Below are positions 8,679 to 18,622 of a stretch of 64,000 nucleotides of DNA, one piece after another. A program made the position numbers and the translations under genes. Under the pieces are notes generated by a model. That model was not told where the DNA came from and searched no databases. It saw only the letters and a list, made by a program, of their open reading frames with translations. The DNA lies in contig NZ_CP036264.1 in assembly GCF_008035925.1 (NCBI RefSeq), forward strand, positions 7,101,641-7,165,640. The letters run 5' to 3'. The stretch comes from Stieleria maiorica. GTDB taxonomy: Bacteria; Planctomycetota; Planctomycetia; Pirellulales; Pirellulaceae. Position 1 is the first letter of the stretch, and each line of letters starts with the position of its first letter.

Positions 8679-9884
8679 AAACGAATCCCCATCGCTGCCG
8701 CAGCCCTCATCCTGGTCGCGCTCGGTCTGGGTTTGCTCGATCTGGGTTTGCTCGATCTGGGGACGCCCGACAGGGAGCGGTTCCGCGGCATGGTCTCACC
8801 GCGGTTGCAGTCGGACAAGTCATCGGACACGGCACCGACGATCCAGGCCGCGGGCCCCACCTATGTCGGTCGCCAGACTTGTTTGGAGTGTCACCGGGAA
8901 AACCATCGTCTGCACAGTCACCACGGGCATGCGACGACCTTTCGCAGCACCAAAGATCCCGAAGTCGCGCGTCGATTTGCCGGTAAGTCCTATGACGCCG
9001 GTGAACCGTTCGGAACGTACACCTATCACGTCGACGATCAAGGCTTGTTTGTACGCATTCCGGACAAGTTCGGTGACCGACCGTTTCGTCTGGAGTACGC
9101 CCTCGGGCATCGATCCATGACGTTGATCTCGCTGTTGCCCGATCTCCAGTCGGATCAGGACACGCCCCGGTCGGATCGGGACACGGTGGCGTTGGAGCAT
9201 CGGGTGTCCTGGATGGCATCAGAGGGCCAATTGGGAAAAACGCCCGGTCAGCACGATGGCCCTCCGCAAACGGCCGCCGAGCTGTTTGGCCACCGGCACG
9301 AAGGCCGCATCATGCACCGCTGTGTTTATTGTCACGTCACGACCGGGGAGATCGTCGGCCAACAAATCGTCGGTCTGACCCCCAACGTGAACTGCGAGAA
9401 ATGCCATGGGTCGGCAAGCGAACACGTCCGTCAAGCGCGAACGATGAAGACACCGCCTCCGTTTTCGGTCGGGCGTGTCGATTGGGATGCCGAATCGGAG
9501 TTGCAACTGTGCGGCGATTGTCATCGCATGCCACGAGACATCACACGAAAACAGTTGCGGGAATACCCGGATCTGTTGGCGCGGTTTCAGCCCGTGGGAC
9601 TGCTTCGCAGCGAATGTTTCGTGCAATCCGGCGGGAGCTTGAAATGCACCACGTGCCACAACCCCCATCAGTCGATTGACGAGACGACGGAAACGGAGCA
9701 CGAGCAAAACTGCATCGCCTGTCATGACGAAACGACACCGTCGACCGAGACGAGTCGCAAGCATACCGTCTGTCCGGTTTCCCCCACCACCGGTTGCATC
9801 GCGTGCCACATGCCTGCGCTCAAGCTGGATGGGCTCGGCGACGGCTTTCACGACCATTGGATCCGCGTTCGCGACGACAAGTGA
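8676..9884 (+). CDS. Heptaheme c-type cytochrome (cytochrome c554-like)
   Basis: 402 aa, TTG start. N-terminal signal or anchor, then seven CxxCH heme-binding motifs: CLECH (Cys69), CVYCH, CEKCH, CGDCH, CTTCH, CIACH and CIACH, with several isolated His residues available as distal ligands. Expected role: periplasmic or membrane-anchored electron transfer; the reaction partner is unknown. The signal region contains an in-frame duplication of 15 bp (8727-8756) encoding LGLLD repeats. The gene overlaps the next one by GTGA, so the cytochrome and the TPR lipoprotein are probably made together and may form a complex. Confidence 0.9.
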   Translation: MKRIPIAAAALILVALGLGLLDLGLLDLGTPDRERFRGMVSPRLQSDKSSDTAPTIQAAGPTYVGRQTCLECHRENHRLHSHHGHATTFRSTKDPEVARRFAGKSYDAGEPFGTYTYHVDDQGLFVRIPDKFGDRPFRLEYALGHRSMTLISLLPDLQSDQDTPRSDRDTVALEHRVSWMASEGQLGKTPGQHDGPPQTAAELFGHRHEGRIMHRCVYCHVTTGEIVGQQIVGLTPNVNCEKCHGSASEHVRQARTMKTPPPFSVGRVDWDAESELQLCGDCHRMPRDITRKQLREYPDLLARFQPVGLLRSECFVQSGGSLKCTTCHNPHQSIDETTETEHEQNCIACHDETTPSTETSRKHTVCPVSPTTGCIACHMPALKLDGLGDGFHDHWIRVRDDK

Positions 9885-11377
9885 AGACTTCATTATTGAA
9901 CACGATCGCAGGACTGGTCTTTGTCACCGCGCTGCTGGGCGCGGGGTGCGACAAAGCCGGTGACAAGCCCGAACGCGAGTCAACGACCGCACTGCCTGCG
10001 TCTGCACTGCCTGCTTCTGCACTGCCTGCTTCTGCACTGCCGGCGACATCGGACGCGCGGCCGGAGGGAGTTTCCGACTCGTCGGATTCGGCTGGTGTTG
10101 CGGGGCAAGGCGATCACGTGACGGAGAATCTGGCGACCGCGCCACCGAACCCTTCACCGTCGGTGGTGCAGCCGGCGGCCGAGGACCTGCCGTCGTCACC
10201 CGGCGAACTTCACGATGCGGCAATCACGGCGTTGGACGCGGGAGACGATGACCGAGCATTTCGTCTGGCTCGCAAGGCGATGGCCGTCGCCCCGGATGAT
10301 CCGCAAACACGATTCCTGATGGCTCGTGTGCTGGCCGAACGCAATCGTTTTGCCGAAGCGATCAAAATGTTGGACGACTTGTTGGAGCAAATGCCCGATG
10401 CTCGTTTGCCGATCTTCGGGCAAACCGCCGATTGGTTGACCCATCAAGGCCAGTGGGACGAAGCCGAACGACGATACCGGGTGATTTTGGAGGAAGTCCC
10501 AAACGCCAGCATGGCAGAACGGATGCTCGCACAATTGCTGTTGCGACAGGGGCGACGAGTTGAAGCGGCCGGCTACCTGCGTCAGTTGTGCCGGCGCGGT
10601 GTGGTGGAACCATCCAATCTCCGATCGTTATTGCGACTGTCCTGGCCGTTTCCCGAAGACGCCGCGAGCGAACCGCTTGATCCGATCGGACCGCTCGGTC
10701 AGGCGAGATCAGAAATCAGTCACGGCCGATGGGAGGACGCGTTGCAAACGCTGACGCGGGCCGCATCGGATGATCCCAACATCGATGCCTTGATCGGGCG
10801 CATCCACGCTCAACGTCAAGACGGCAACGCACTGGCCCGGTGGGCGGATTCGATTCCGCAGCCGGTCGGCGACGCGGCCGATTACTGGTTTGCCATCGCC
10901 AGCCATCACGCCGGCCGAGGCCGCCATCGCGATGCGGTTGAGTGTTTTTGCAAGGCCGTGATGATCGACCCGACCGACGATGCGGCCTATCGGAGGATGA
11001 GTCGGTCGCTGGAAGTGTTGGGATTTAAAACCTGGGCCGACGAGGCGCGGGGGCGATCAGAATTGATCGCCCAAACGTACGCGATTGGTCAGAAGTTGGG
11101 CGTCGGTTCCGACGTCGACCCGGAGGACGCGCGCCGTTTGGCGGATCTGTTGGAGAAACTGAATCGGCCCTTCGAAGCGTTGGCGTGGCGAACCGTCGAT
11201 GCGGCACTGCGGCGATCGCGCGGCGAGCTGTCCGACCAGGATGCATCGCGTGAAATCGCAGCGATCAATCGCGACCGAATGCAGCGTCAGCGGTCCGGTC
11301 GACCCGCTGCGACGGAGGAGTTCGTGGTTTGTGGCGTCGAATTGGACCGGTTGGGTGAGCCGCCGAGCACCCCATAG
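9881..11377 (+). CDS. TPR lipoprotein, FG-GAP-less paralogue, coupled to the cytochrome
   Basis: 498 aa from GTG at 9881, which overlaps the cytochrome stop (GTGA) and gives the signal peptide VKTSLLNTIAGLVFVTALLG then a lipobox Cys. A linker contains a 15-bp tandem repeat (9991-10035) encoding LPASA units. Residues about 100-450 are TPR-like. Segments such as FGQTADWLTHQGQWDEAERR and RPFEALAWRT match the TPR halves of the two FG-GAP lipoproteins at the start of the window (GQSADWSLQIGRYADAEQKY; RPFETLAWTS). Unlike them it ends before any FG-GAP or ASPIC/UnbV region, and a Family D repeat follows. Likely a protein-interaction partner for the cytochrome (inference). Confidence 0.85.
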   Translation: MKTSLLNTIAGLVFVTALLGAGCDKAGDKPERESTTALPASALPASALPASALPATSDARPEGVSDSSDSAGVAGQGDHVTENLATAPPNPSPSVVQPAAEDLPSSPGELHDAAITALDAGDDDRAFRLARKAMAVAPDDPQTRFLMARVLAERNRFAEAIKMLDDLLEQMPDARLPIFGQTADWLTHQGQWDEAERRYRVILEEVPNASMAERMLAQLLLRQGRRVEAAGYLRQLCRRGVVEPSNLRSLLRLSWPFPEDAASEPLDPIGPLGQARSEISHGRWEDALQTLTRAASDDPNIDALIGRIHAQRQDGNALARWADSIPQPVGDAADYWFAIASHHAGRGRHRDAVECFCKAVMIDPTDDAAYRRMSRSLEVLGFKTWADEARGRSELIAQTYAIGQKLGVGSDVDPEDARRLADLLEKLNRPFEALAWRTVDAALRRSRGELSDQDASREIAAINRDRMQRQRSGRPAATEEFVVCGVELDRLGEPPSTP

Positions 11378-11489
11378 TCCCGTCCCCAGGCCCCGCCTGG
11401 GCTGCGCGGAATCGTTCGATTCTTTCGCGTTTTCGATTCCGCTACACCCTCATGGGATCAGCCGTTTGCCGCCAGCCCAATGCCACCTC

Positions 11490-11702
11490 CTTTCGATCAC
11501 AACTTGAGCCGTCGGCGCTAGCCTCGGGCCTTACTTTCGATCACAAATTGAGCCGTCGGCTGATCAAGTAGCTGGCATCGGGCGCCAGCCTACGGGATTC
11601 CATACTCGCTGGGGCCCGAACGCTTGCGCGAATCGGCTGATCTCACTCGTGTATCGTCGTCCGATGGCTGCTGTGATTCGACCATCCATCGCGGAATGAT
11701 TT
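11490..11702 (+). repeat. Family D composite repeat, copy 1
   Basis: Shares ordered blocks with 33450-33731: TTTCGATCACAACTTGAGCC, GGCGCTAGCCTCGGGCC, GGCATCGGGCGCCAGCC, GCTGGGGCCCGAACGCTTGC and CCGATGGCTGCTG. The gap 11378-11860 also contains a GC-rich hairpin (about 11384-11401, CCCAGG...CCTGGG) just past the TPR gene. No gene is recognisable in it. Confidence 0.85.
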
Positions 11703-11860
11703 CGCTTGAATTCTGAACCACCGCAAAATCCAGATTTCGCATTGCCCCGGCGGAGCCGGGGCTGCAAGGCATGAAACCCTCTTTCGGTCGGCGGCTGGTT
11801 TTTGGTACACGCACGTGATTGCGGTTCCATTGGGCGAAGAGTTTGCGGGCAGCATCCAAA

Positions 11861-13018
11861 ATGAGAGTCTTGTACGAGGGCGCGATCTTCCAGATTTTGC
11901 GTTGCGGCGGTGTGGCCCGCTATTTCACGGAACTGATCCGTCATTTGCCGCAAGATTGCCAACCGACGGTCGTCGGCCCGGCCGCTGAAGCTCCGGAGTT
12001 TTCCAATCCCCGACTCAGCTATCGTGGGGTGCAAACCGACCCGCCGGTGTCGTGGCTGAGAAAGCTGACGCGCGAGCGGATGCAGCGCCGGATCGGCCAG
12101 CAGTTCGACGCGGTGGATGCGGAGATCGAGCACTGGACGTATTACAGCGGATTGTGTCGCCGATCGATCCGGCGGGGCAACCGGCCGCTGATCGCAACGG
12201 TGCTGGATTTCGTTCACGAAGCCGTTCCGTCGCTCGACCCCTCCGGCAAGCACATCGCACTCAAACACGCCGCGATTCGAACGGCCGATCACCTGATCTG
12301 TATCTCTCAATCGACCCACGACGAACTGTGTGAGCGTTTCCCGGACTGTCGCGGCAAGGCGTCCGTGATTCCGTTGGGGACGTCGCTTTCGGATGTCACG
12401 CCCGCAGCGTTGCCCGCAGCGTTGACGGACAAGCCCTACGTTCTGTTCGTCGGTCGCCGCAATAGTTACAAAAACTTCCAGGTCGTTTGGAAGGCATGGA
12501 ATCGGCTCGGCGGTGCACTCCCCCAGGAGGCGAAGCTGGTGATGGTCGGACCGCCGATGAAACGGCGTGAAGCGACCCAATTGCAATGGCGCGACGACGG
12601 TTCGGCGATCTTGATGCCCAACGCGTCGGACGCGCTGTTGCGCACGCTCTATGAACGCGCCCGAGCGTTTGTGTTTCCGTCCAAAGCCGAGGGGTTCGGA
12701 TTGCCGTCGTTGGAAGCGATGGCGGCGGGAACGCCGGTGATGGTTTCCGACCTGCCGGTGATGCGTGAAGTGGCCGGTGATTGCGGCTACTACTTCGATC
12801 CGGACGATGTGGAGATGGTCGCCCAGATGCTCCGTTCCGCGTTGACCGACACGTTGCCGAACAAGCAGGCGATCATTCAAGCGGGACGTCGCCGTGCCGC
12901 GTCGTTTCAATGGCAATCCACCGCAAAACGCACCGCCGCGGTCTATCGGGCGGTCGCCGAACAAACAAAGACGTCGAGTGACAATCGGTCGAGTGACAAT
13001 CGGTTGTGTGTCGCCTAG
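11861..13018 (+). CDS. Glycosyltransferase family 4 (GT-B)
   Basis: 385 aa; start at 11861 gives MRVLYEGAIFQILRCGGVAR, the expected N-terminal GT4 beta strand and Gly-rich loop. The C-terminal half carries the nucleotide-sugar site, including YVLFVGRRNSYKN, and SKAEGFGLPSLEAMAAGTPV with the E-x7-E pattern. Expected to transfer a sugar from an NDP-sugar donor in the cytoplasm during polysaccharide or glycolipid synthesis; donor and acceptor cannot be read from sequence. The next gene is a methyltransferase 103 bp downstream with a Family A fragment between them. The C-terminus has a short in-frame duplication (SSDNRSSDNR). Confidence 0.9.
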   Translation: MRVLYEGAIFQILRCGGVARYFTELIRHLPQDCQPTVVGPAAEAPEFSNPRLSYRGVQTDPPVSWLRKLTRERMQRRIGQQFDAVDAEIEHWTYYSGLCRRSIRRGNRPLIATVLDFVHEAVPSLDPSGKHIALKHAAIRTADHLICISQSTHDELCERFPDCRGKASVIPLGTSLSDVTPAALPAALTDKPYVLFVGRRNSYKNFQVVWKAWNRLGGALPQEAKLVMVGPPMKRREATQLQWRDDGSAILMPNASDALLRTLYERARAFVFPSKAEGFGLPSLEAMAAGTPVMVSDLPVMREVAGDCGYYFDPDDVEMVAQMLRSALTDTLPNKQAIIQAGRRRAASFQWQSTAKRTAAVYRAVAEQTKTSSDNRSSDNRLCVA

Positions 13019-13036
13019 AAATCTACCGCAGCCTTC

Positions 13037-13102
13037 TTTTTCGATTGGGCTGGACAGTCGCCGTCCTCTCCGAGGTCGGCGTGGAGCGAAGTTTCGCTTT
13101 TC
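13037..13102 (+). repeat. Family A repeat, truncated copy 2
   Basis: TTTTCGATTGGGCTGGACAG followed by the same left arm as copy 1 (CGCCGTCCTCTCCGAGGTCG), then CGTGGAGCGAAGTTTCGCTT. The right arm is absent. It ends 19 bp before the methyltransferase start, so it forms part of that gene's leader. Confidence 0.8.
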
Positions 13103-13121
13103 CTCCTTTTTCAACTGATCA

Positions 13122-13913
13122 ATGACAATGGACTGTTTGGTTTGCCGCAACACCTCGGACTCGTTCGCCGGTGCGACGATCATGGGGAAGTACGAAATCG
13201 AATACTTTCGCTGTCGCGATTGTCAGTTCATTCAGACCGAAGAACCGTATTGGTTGGAAGAAGCGTACAACCACGCGATCATTCCGTCGGACGTCGGCTT
13301 GATCGCGCGGAACGAACGCCTTTCGCGGGTCGTCGACCGATTGTTGCGATACGTGTACCCTCAAGCGTTCTACTGCTTGGATTACGGCGGCGGGTACGGG
13401 ATGTTCACGCGGATGATGCGTGACCGCGGGCACCATTTTTTGCATCGTGATCCTTATTGTCAAAACCTGTTCGCGCCGGGGTTGGAGGGCGAGCCGTCGG
13501 CGGGCGGGTTCGATTTTTTGACGGCGTTGGAGGTCTTTGAGCACTTCGACAATCCGCACCGTGAGTTGCAGGTGCTTGATGCGACCGCCGACCATTGGTT
13601 CGTTTCCACCGAACCGGTTCCCGACCCCGCACCGCAGCCGGGCCAGTGGTGGTACTACGTGTTGGACGGCGGCCAGCACATCAGCCTGTGGTCAAAACGG
13701 GCGTTGCAGACCGTGGCGGCGCACTATGGTCGGCAACTGATTTCGCATCGCGGGGTGCATGTTTTCAGCAAGACGAAAACCAATCCGTTCTGGGTCAAGC
13801 AGATCTTGCGAGACAAGGCCAGCCGTGTGTTGGATCCGTTCCGGCGTCGCCGGTCCTTGCTGCGCGACGACTTTCAACGGGCGGCCGCAGCGACGTTGCA
13901 TCGAGCGGCGTAG
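13122..13913 (+). CDS. Class I SAM methyltransferase with N-terminal zinc-ribbon-like Cys pairs
   Basis: 263 aa. Two Cys pairs (CLVC near residue 5 and CRDC near residue 32) suggest a small zinc-binding N-terminal element. The SAM-binding motif I is FYCLDYGGGYGMFTRMM and the later acidic motif is FDFLTALEVFEHFDNPHREL. This arrangement is typical of sugar or lipid methyltransferases in polysaccharide clusters (Methyltransf_23 type). With glycosyltransferases on both sides it probably modifies a glycan or glycolipid (inference). Start at 13122; the ATG two codons later is an alternative. It converges on the next glycosyltransferase with a Family B palindrome between. Confidence 0.85.
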   Translation: MTMDCLVCRNTSDSFAGATIMGKYEIEYFRCRDCQFIQTEEPYWLEEAYNHAIIPSDVGLIARNERLSRVVDRLLRYVYPQAFYCLDYGGGYGMFTRMMRDRGHHFLHRDPYCQNLFAPGLEGEPSAGGFDFLTALEVFEHFDNPHRELQVLDATADHWFVSTEPVPDPAPQPGQWWYYVLDGGQHISLWSKRALQTVAAHYGRQLISHRGVHVFSKTKTNPFWVKQILRDKASRVLDPFRRRRSLLRDDFQRAAAATLHRAA

Positions 13914-13927
13914 GGGTGCCGCCGCAG

Positions 13928-14004
13928 GTAGCGGAAGCCGCCAAGGCTTTCGATTCCGCAGGCGGCTTTGCCGCAGGGGCGAAACTCTTGGCGAGTTCCG
14001 CTAC
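13928..14004. repeat. Family B palindromic repeat, copy 1 (P arm left, Q arm right)
   Basis: Inverted 25-bp arms at 13928-13952 (P type, GTAGCGGAAGCCGCCAAGGC...) and 13980-14004 (Q type when read on the minus strand, GTAGCGGAACTCGCCAAGAG...). 21 of 25 positions pair. It separates two convergent genes; its right end supplies the TAG stop (14001-14003) of the minus-strand glycosyltransferase. A bidirectional terminator role is inferred. Confidence 0.9.
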
Positions 14005-15344
14005 CGGGCGTGTTGCTCTCTCGATCGCCCGATCAGATCGACCAGCCCTTGGGCGGCGGCGGCGATGGAGTGCTTTTGCTGGACGCCGCGTCGGCCCGCT
14101 TCGGCCAGTTCGCGACGCCGATCCGGATCGGCTTTGAGTTCATCGATCGCGGCGCTCAGGGCATCGATGCTGTTCGGCGGGACCAACACGCCGCCGCCGG
14201 TCGAACGCACCAGTTCGCCGAATGCCCCATGGTCGGGCATCACCACCGGGGTCCCGACCGCCAGCGATTCGAGCACGAACAAACCCTTGGGGTCTTCGTA
14301 CTCGGTCGGCACGCTCAACAGATCGATGTCTTGGAGAAAGCGGACCTTGCCGGCCAGATCGGGGCTGCCGTGATAAGTGAATCGATCGGCCAACCCCGCG
14401 TCTCGCAATCGCTTTTCGACCGAACGCAAGTACGGTTCGTTTCCGTTGCCCAGCCAACCGGCCGCGTGCAGGGTGATGTCAGCGTCGACCGCGGCAATCC
14501 GTTCAAAGGCTTCGACCAAACGATGCAAGCCTTTCTCGGGGGCGATGCGGGCCAGGTAGCCGAGTCGGAACCCGGAGTTGCCAGCGCGCGCCGGGCGATC
14601 GTTGGCGGAAAACGGTGATAGATCGATCGAGAGTGGTGTGACGACGATTTTTTCGTCCGGGATCTCGAACAACGCCCCCATTTTCTGGGCGTAAAACTGG
14701 CTGTGGACGCAAAAGTGGTCGATGTGCCGGACCAGATCCGTGCAAAGTTCGATTGCCGTACTGCGGGCCGCTTGCGGCAGATGGTCCAGGAAAATGTCGT
14801 CGCCCTGCAACATCACCATCAGCTCGGCATCAGGCAATCGCTCGCGTAGTCCTGGCAATCCGCCGCCGATCAACAGGTTCGTCAAGATCACGGCATCGGG
14901 TTTCAAGTCGTCGGCGATCCAATCGGTCAGACGCTTGAATTCCTGGGCTTGGTTCCCGCGGGCACCGCGCAGCATGGAAACCGACAGTTCACCAAGCTTG
15001 GCCGGATCGACGCCGCCGGCACGTCGGGTCGCCCAGCGGATCAGCGGCGGGGAATCCAGCATGCCGCGAAGGGGGCGGGGCAGGAACCTTAACCAGGGCA
15101 TCTGCTGTAACAAATAGACGTGGATGCCGCCGAGAAAGACCCGCGAGTCGGCAACGCTCTCCTCGTCCGTCCGGATCGGTGTGTAGACCGGTTGCAGGAC
15201 GCAATCAACACCGATGGCGGCCATCGCCCGGGCGATGGCGTTGTCATGCATGCAACTGCCGCAGAACATTCCGGCGGCACCGGCAGTCAGGTAAACAACT
15301 TTCGTCAACTCGGGGCCGTCGGAATAGGGGAAAATCTGTGGCAA
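14001..15344 (-). CDS. Glycosyltransferase family 4
   Basis: 447 aa. The N-terminus holds VVYLTAGAAGMFCGSCMHDN, a Gly-rich GT-B loop with the CGSC pair seen in many planctomycete GT4 proteins. The C-terminal half has FRLGYLARIAPEKGLHRLVE and TEYEDPKGLFVLESLAVGTP (donor-binding E-x7-E region). Predicted cytoplasmic retaining glycosyltransferase for surface glycan or glycolipid. The start is not certain: 15344 gives a 13-residue lead before the first beta strand, and a TTG at 15308 would remove it. The last codon is ARG, then a TAG lying inside the Family B repeat. Confidence 0.88.
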   Translation of the reverse strand: MPQIFPYSDGPELTKVVYLTAGAAGMFCGSCMHDNAIARAMAAIGVDCVLQPVYTPIRTDEESVADSRVFLGGIHVYLLQQMPWLRFLPRPLRGMLDSPPLIRWATRRAGGVDPAKLGELSVSMLRGARGNQAQEFKRLTDWIADDLKPDAVILTNLLIGGGLPGLRERLPDAELMVMLQGDDIFLDHLPQAARSTAIELCTDLVRHIDHFCVHSQFYAQKMGALFEIPDEKIVVTPLSIDLSPFSANDRPARAGNSGFRLGYLARIAPEKGLHRLVEAFERIAAVDADITLHAAGWLGNGNEPYLRSVEKRLRDAGLADRFTYHGSPDLAGKVRFLQDIDLLSVPTEYEDPKGLFVLESLAVGTPVVMPDHGAFGELVRSTGGGVLVPPNSIDALSAAIDELKADPDRRRELAEAGRRGVQQKHSIAAAAQGLVDLIGRSREQHAR

Positions 15345-15652
15345 AACGCTCGTTGTGACTCTAGCGGCACGTTTCTATACTCCGCCCTGGCAATCTTGAT
15401 GAACTGGCAATTTTGATGAACAGGCGATCGCAGTGAATTGTCGATCGCGATGCACCGGACGCGGACGCGCCCCGATGATTTTATCAGCCCCATCGCACCC
15501 GCCGCGGTTTCCATGACCGCTAACCGGCTTTAGCGTCCGCGGGCTTGCCATTAGGCACGGAAAGCCGACGAAATCAACAGGCCACCGACACGGCCCACTC
15601 GACGTTCCGGGGTGTTGCACCGGAAAAGTTCCTCGCAAGAAAATACCTGACT
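15345..15652. other. Intergenic region with a 17-bp tandem pair
   Basis: Divergent promoter region between a glycosyltransferase and the ROK kinase. CTGGCAATCTTGATGAA (15387-15403) is followed directly by CTGGCAATTTTGATGAA (15404-15420), one mismatch. No gene or confident promoter seen. Confidence 0.6.
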
Positions 15653-16710
15653 ATGAGTCTTCGTTCTGCCCCGGCTTCCGGGGGTTTGCCCCAGATCCAC
15701 CCCATCGAGCAATCGACGGCGCCTTACTATTGGGGAATCGACATCGGCGGGACCGGCATCAAACTCGGATTGGTTGATGAGCAGGGTGACACGGTCGCTT
15801 ACGAGAAGATCCCGACCCGCGAGGGTGAGGGGGCTCCGGCGGCGATGCAGCGGATCGCGGCCGTCGTCAGCGGGGTAGAAAGCGGTCTGGGTGTGATCGG
15901 AAAGGTGCCGCACATCGGCTTGGGGGCTCCCGGCCCGATGGATCTGCCGCGTGGGTTGTTGGTCGCACCGCCGCAATTGCCGTCCTGGTGGGGCTTCAAT
16001 ATCGTCGACGCGTTGACCAAACTGCTGGGGCGGCCGATTTCGTTCCTGAACGACGCCAATGCGGCCGCCTTCGGAGAATTCTGGATCGGCACCGGGCGCG
16101 GTTCCCAATCGATGATCCTGTTGACACTCGGCACCGGGGTCGGCGGAGGCATCATTGTCGACGGCGAACTGGTCAACGGAGTCAACAGTTTTGGCAGCGA
16201 ATGCGGACACATTCTGGTGGATCCCTCGCCGACGGCACGGTTGTGTGTCTGGGGCGGGGGCCGCGGCCAGTTGGAGGCGTATGCCAGTGCCAGCGCCGTG
16301 GTCGACCGCACCCGCGACGCACTGACCGAGGGGGCGGAAAGCTCGCTCAGTGGTTTGCTGGGCGGCAGCAACAGTGAACTGACGGCCAAAAAGGTCTATG
16401 AAGCGGCCGCGGAAGGTGACGCGTTGGCGCTGAAGATCATTGACGAAACCGCAACCTGGTTGGGGATCGGGATCACGACATTGGTCCATGCCCTCGATCC
16501 GGGCGTCGTGACCCTGGGCGGGGCGATGAACTTCGGCGGCAGCGGGTGCAAAATCGGACAGCGGTTTTTGTCCGTCATTCGCGAAGAGTTCAAGAGCCGG
16601 ACATTTGAGAACGTATTTGACGGCACCTCCATCGCCTTTGCGAGTTTGGGGGGCGACGCGGGATACCTGGGATTGGCCGGGTACGCGCGAAAACAGGCAA
16701 TGAAACAATC

Positions 16711-16714
<4 letters not shown>
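15653..16714 (+). CDS. ROK-family sugar kinase (glucokinase-like)
   Basis: 353 aa from 15653; upstream in-frame codons do not look coding. Phosphate-binding loop YWGIDIGGTGIKLGLV (about residues 24-39), LGAPGPMD, the catalytic-base segment FLNDANAAAFGEFWIGTGRG and TLGTGVGGGIIVDGELVNG. Expected to phosphorylate glucose or a related hexose with ATP in the cytoplasm. The ROK zinc signature CxCGxxGCxE is replaced by CVWGGGRGQLE, so only one of the Cys ligands remains, although the upstream ECGH histidine is kept. The gene overlaps lepA by ATGA, which implies shared mRNA and coupled translation. Confidence 0.9.
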
Positions 16715-18510
<1,796 letters not shown>

Positions 18511-18527
18511 TCCGGCGTCACCCACCC

Positions 18528-18604
18528 GTAGCGGAACTCGCCAAGAGTTTCGTCCTTCACGGCGAAGCCGCATCGACGCCGAAAGCCTGCGCGGCTTCCG
18601 CTAC
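18528..18604. repeat. Family B palindromic repeat, copy 2 (Q arm left, P arm right)
   Basis: Arms at 18528-18552 (Q type) and 18580-18604 (P type on the minus strand), the same 52-bp arm spacing as copy 1 but with the arm types exchanged. It lies between the convergent ends of lepA and the O-antigen ligase-like gene. Confidence 0.9.
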
Positions 18605-18622
18605 TGGACCCGTGGGCTCGAA

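Noticed and set aside
11564..13183. 539-codon minus-strand ORF
   Set aside because: Lies opposite the GT4 gene and across repeat DNA; its Arg/His-rich composition is typical of antisense frames in GC-rich DNA.
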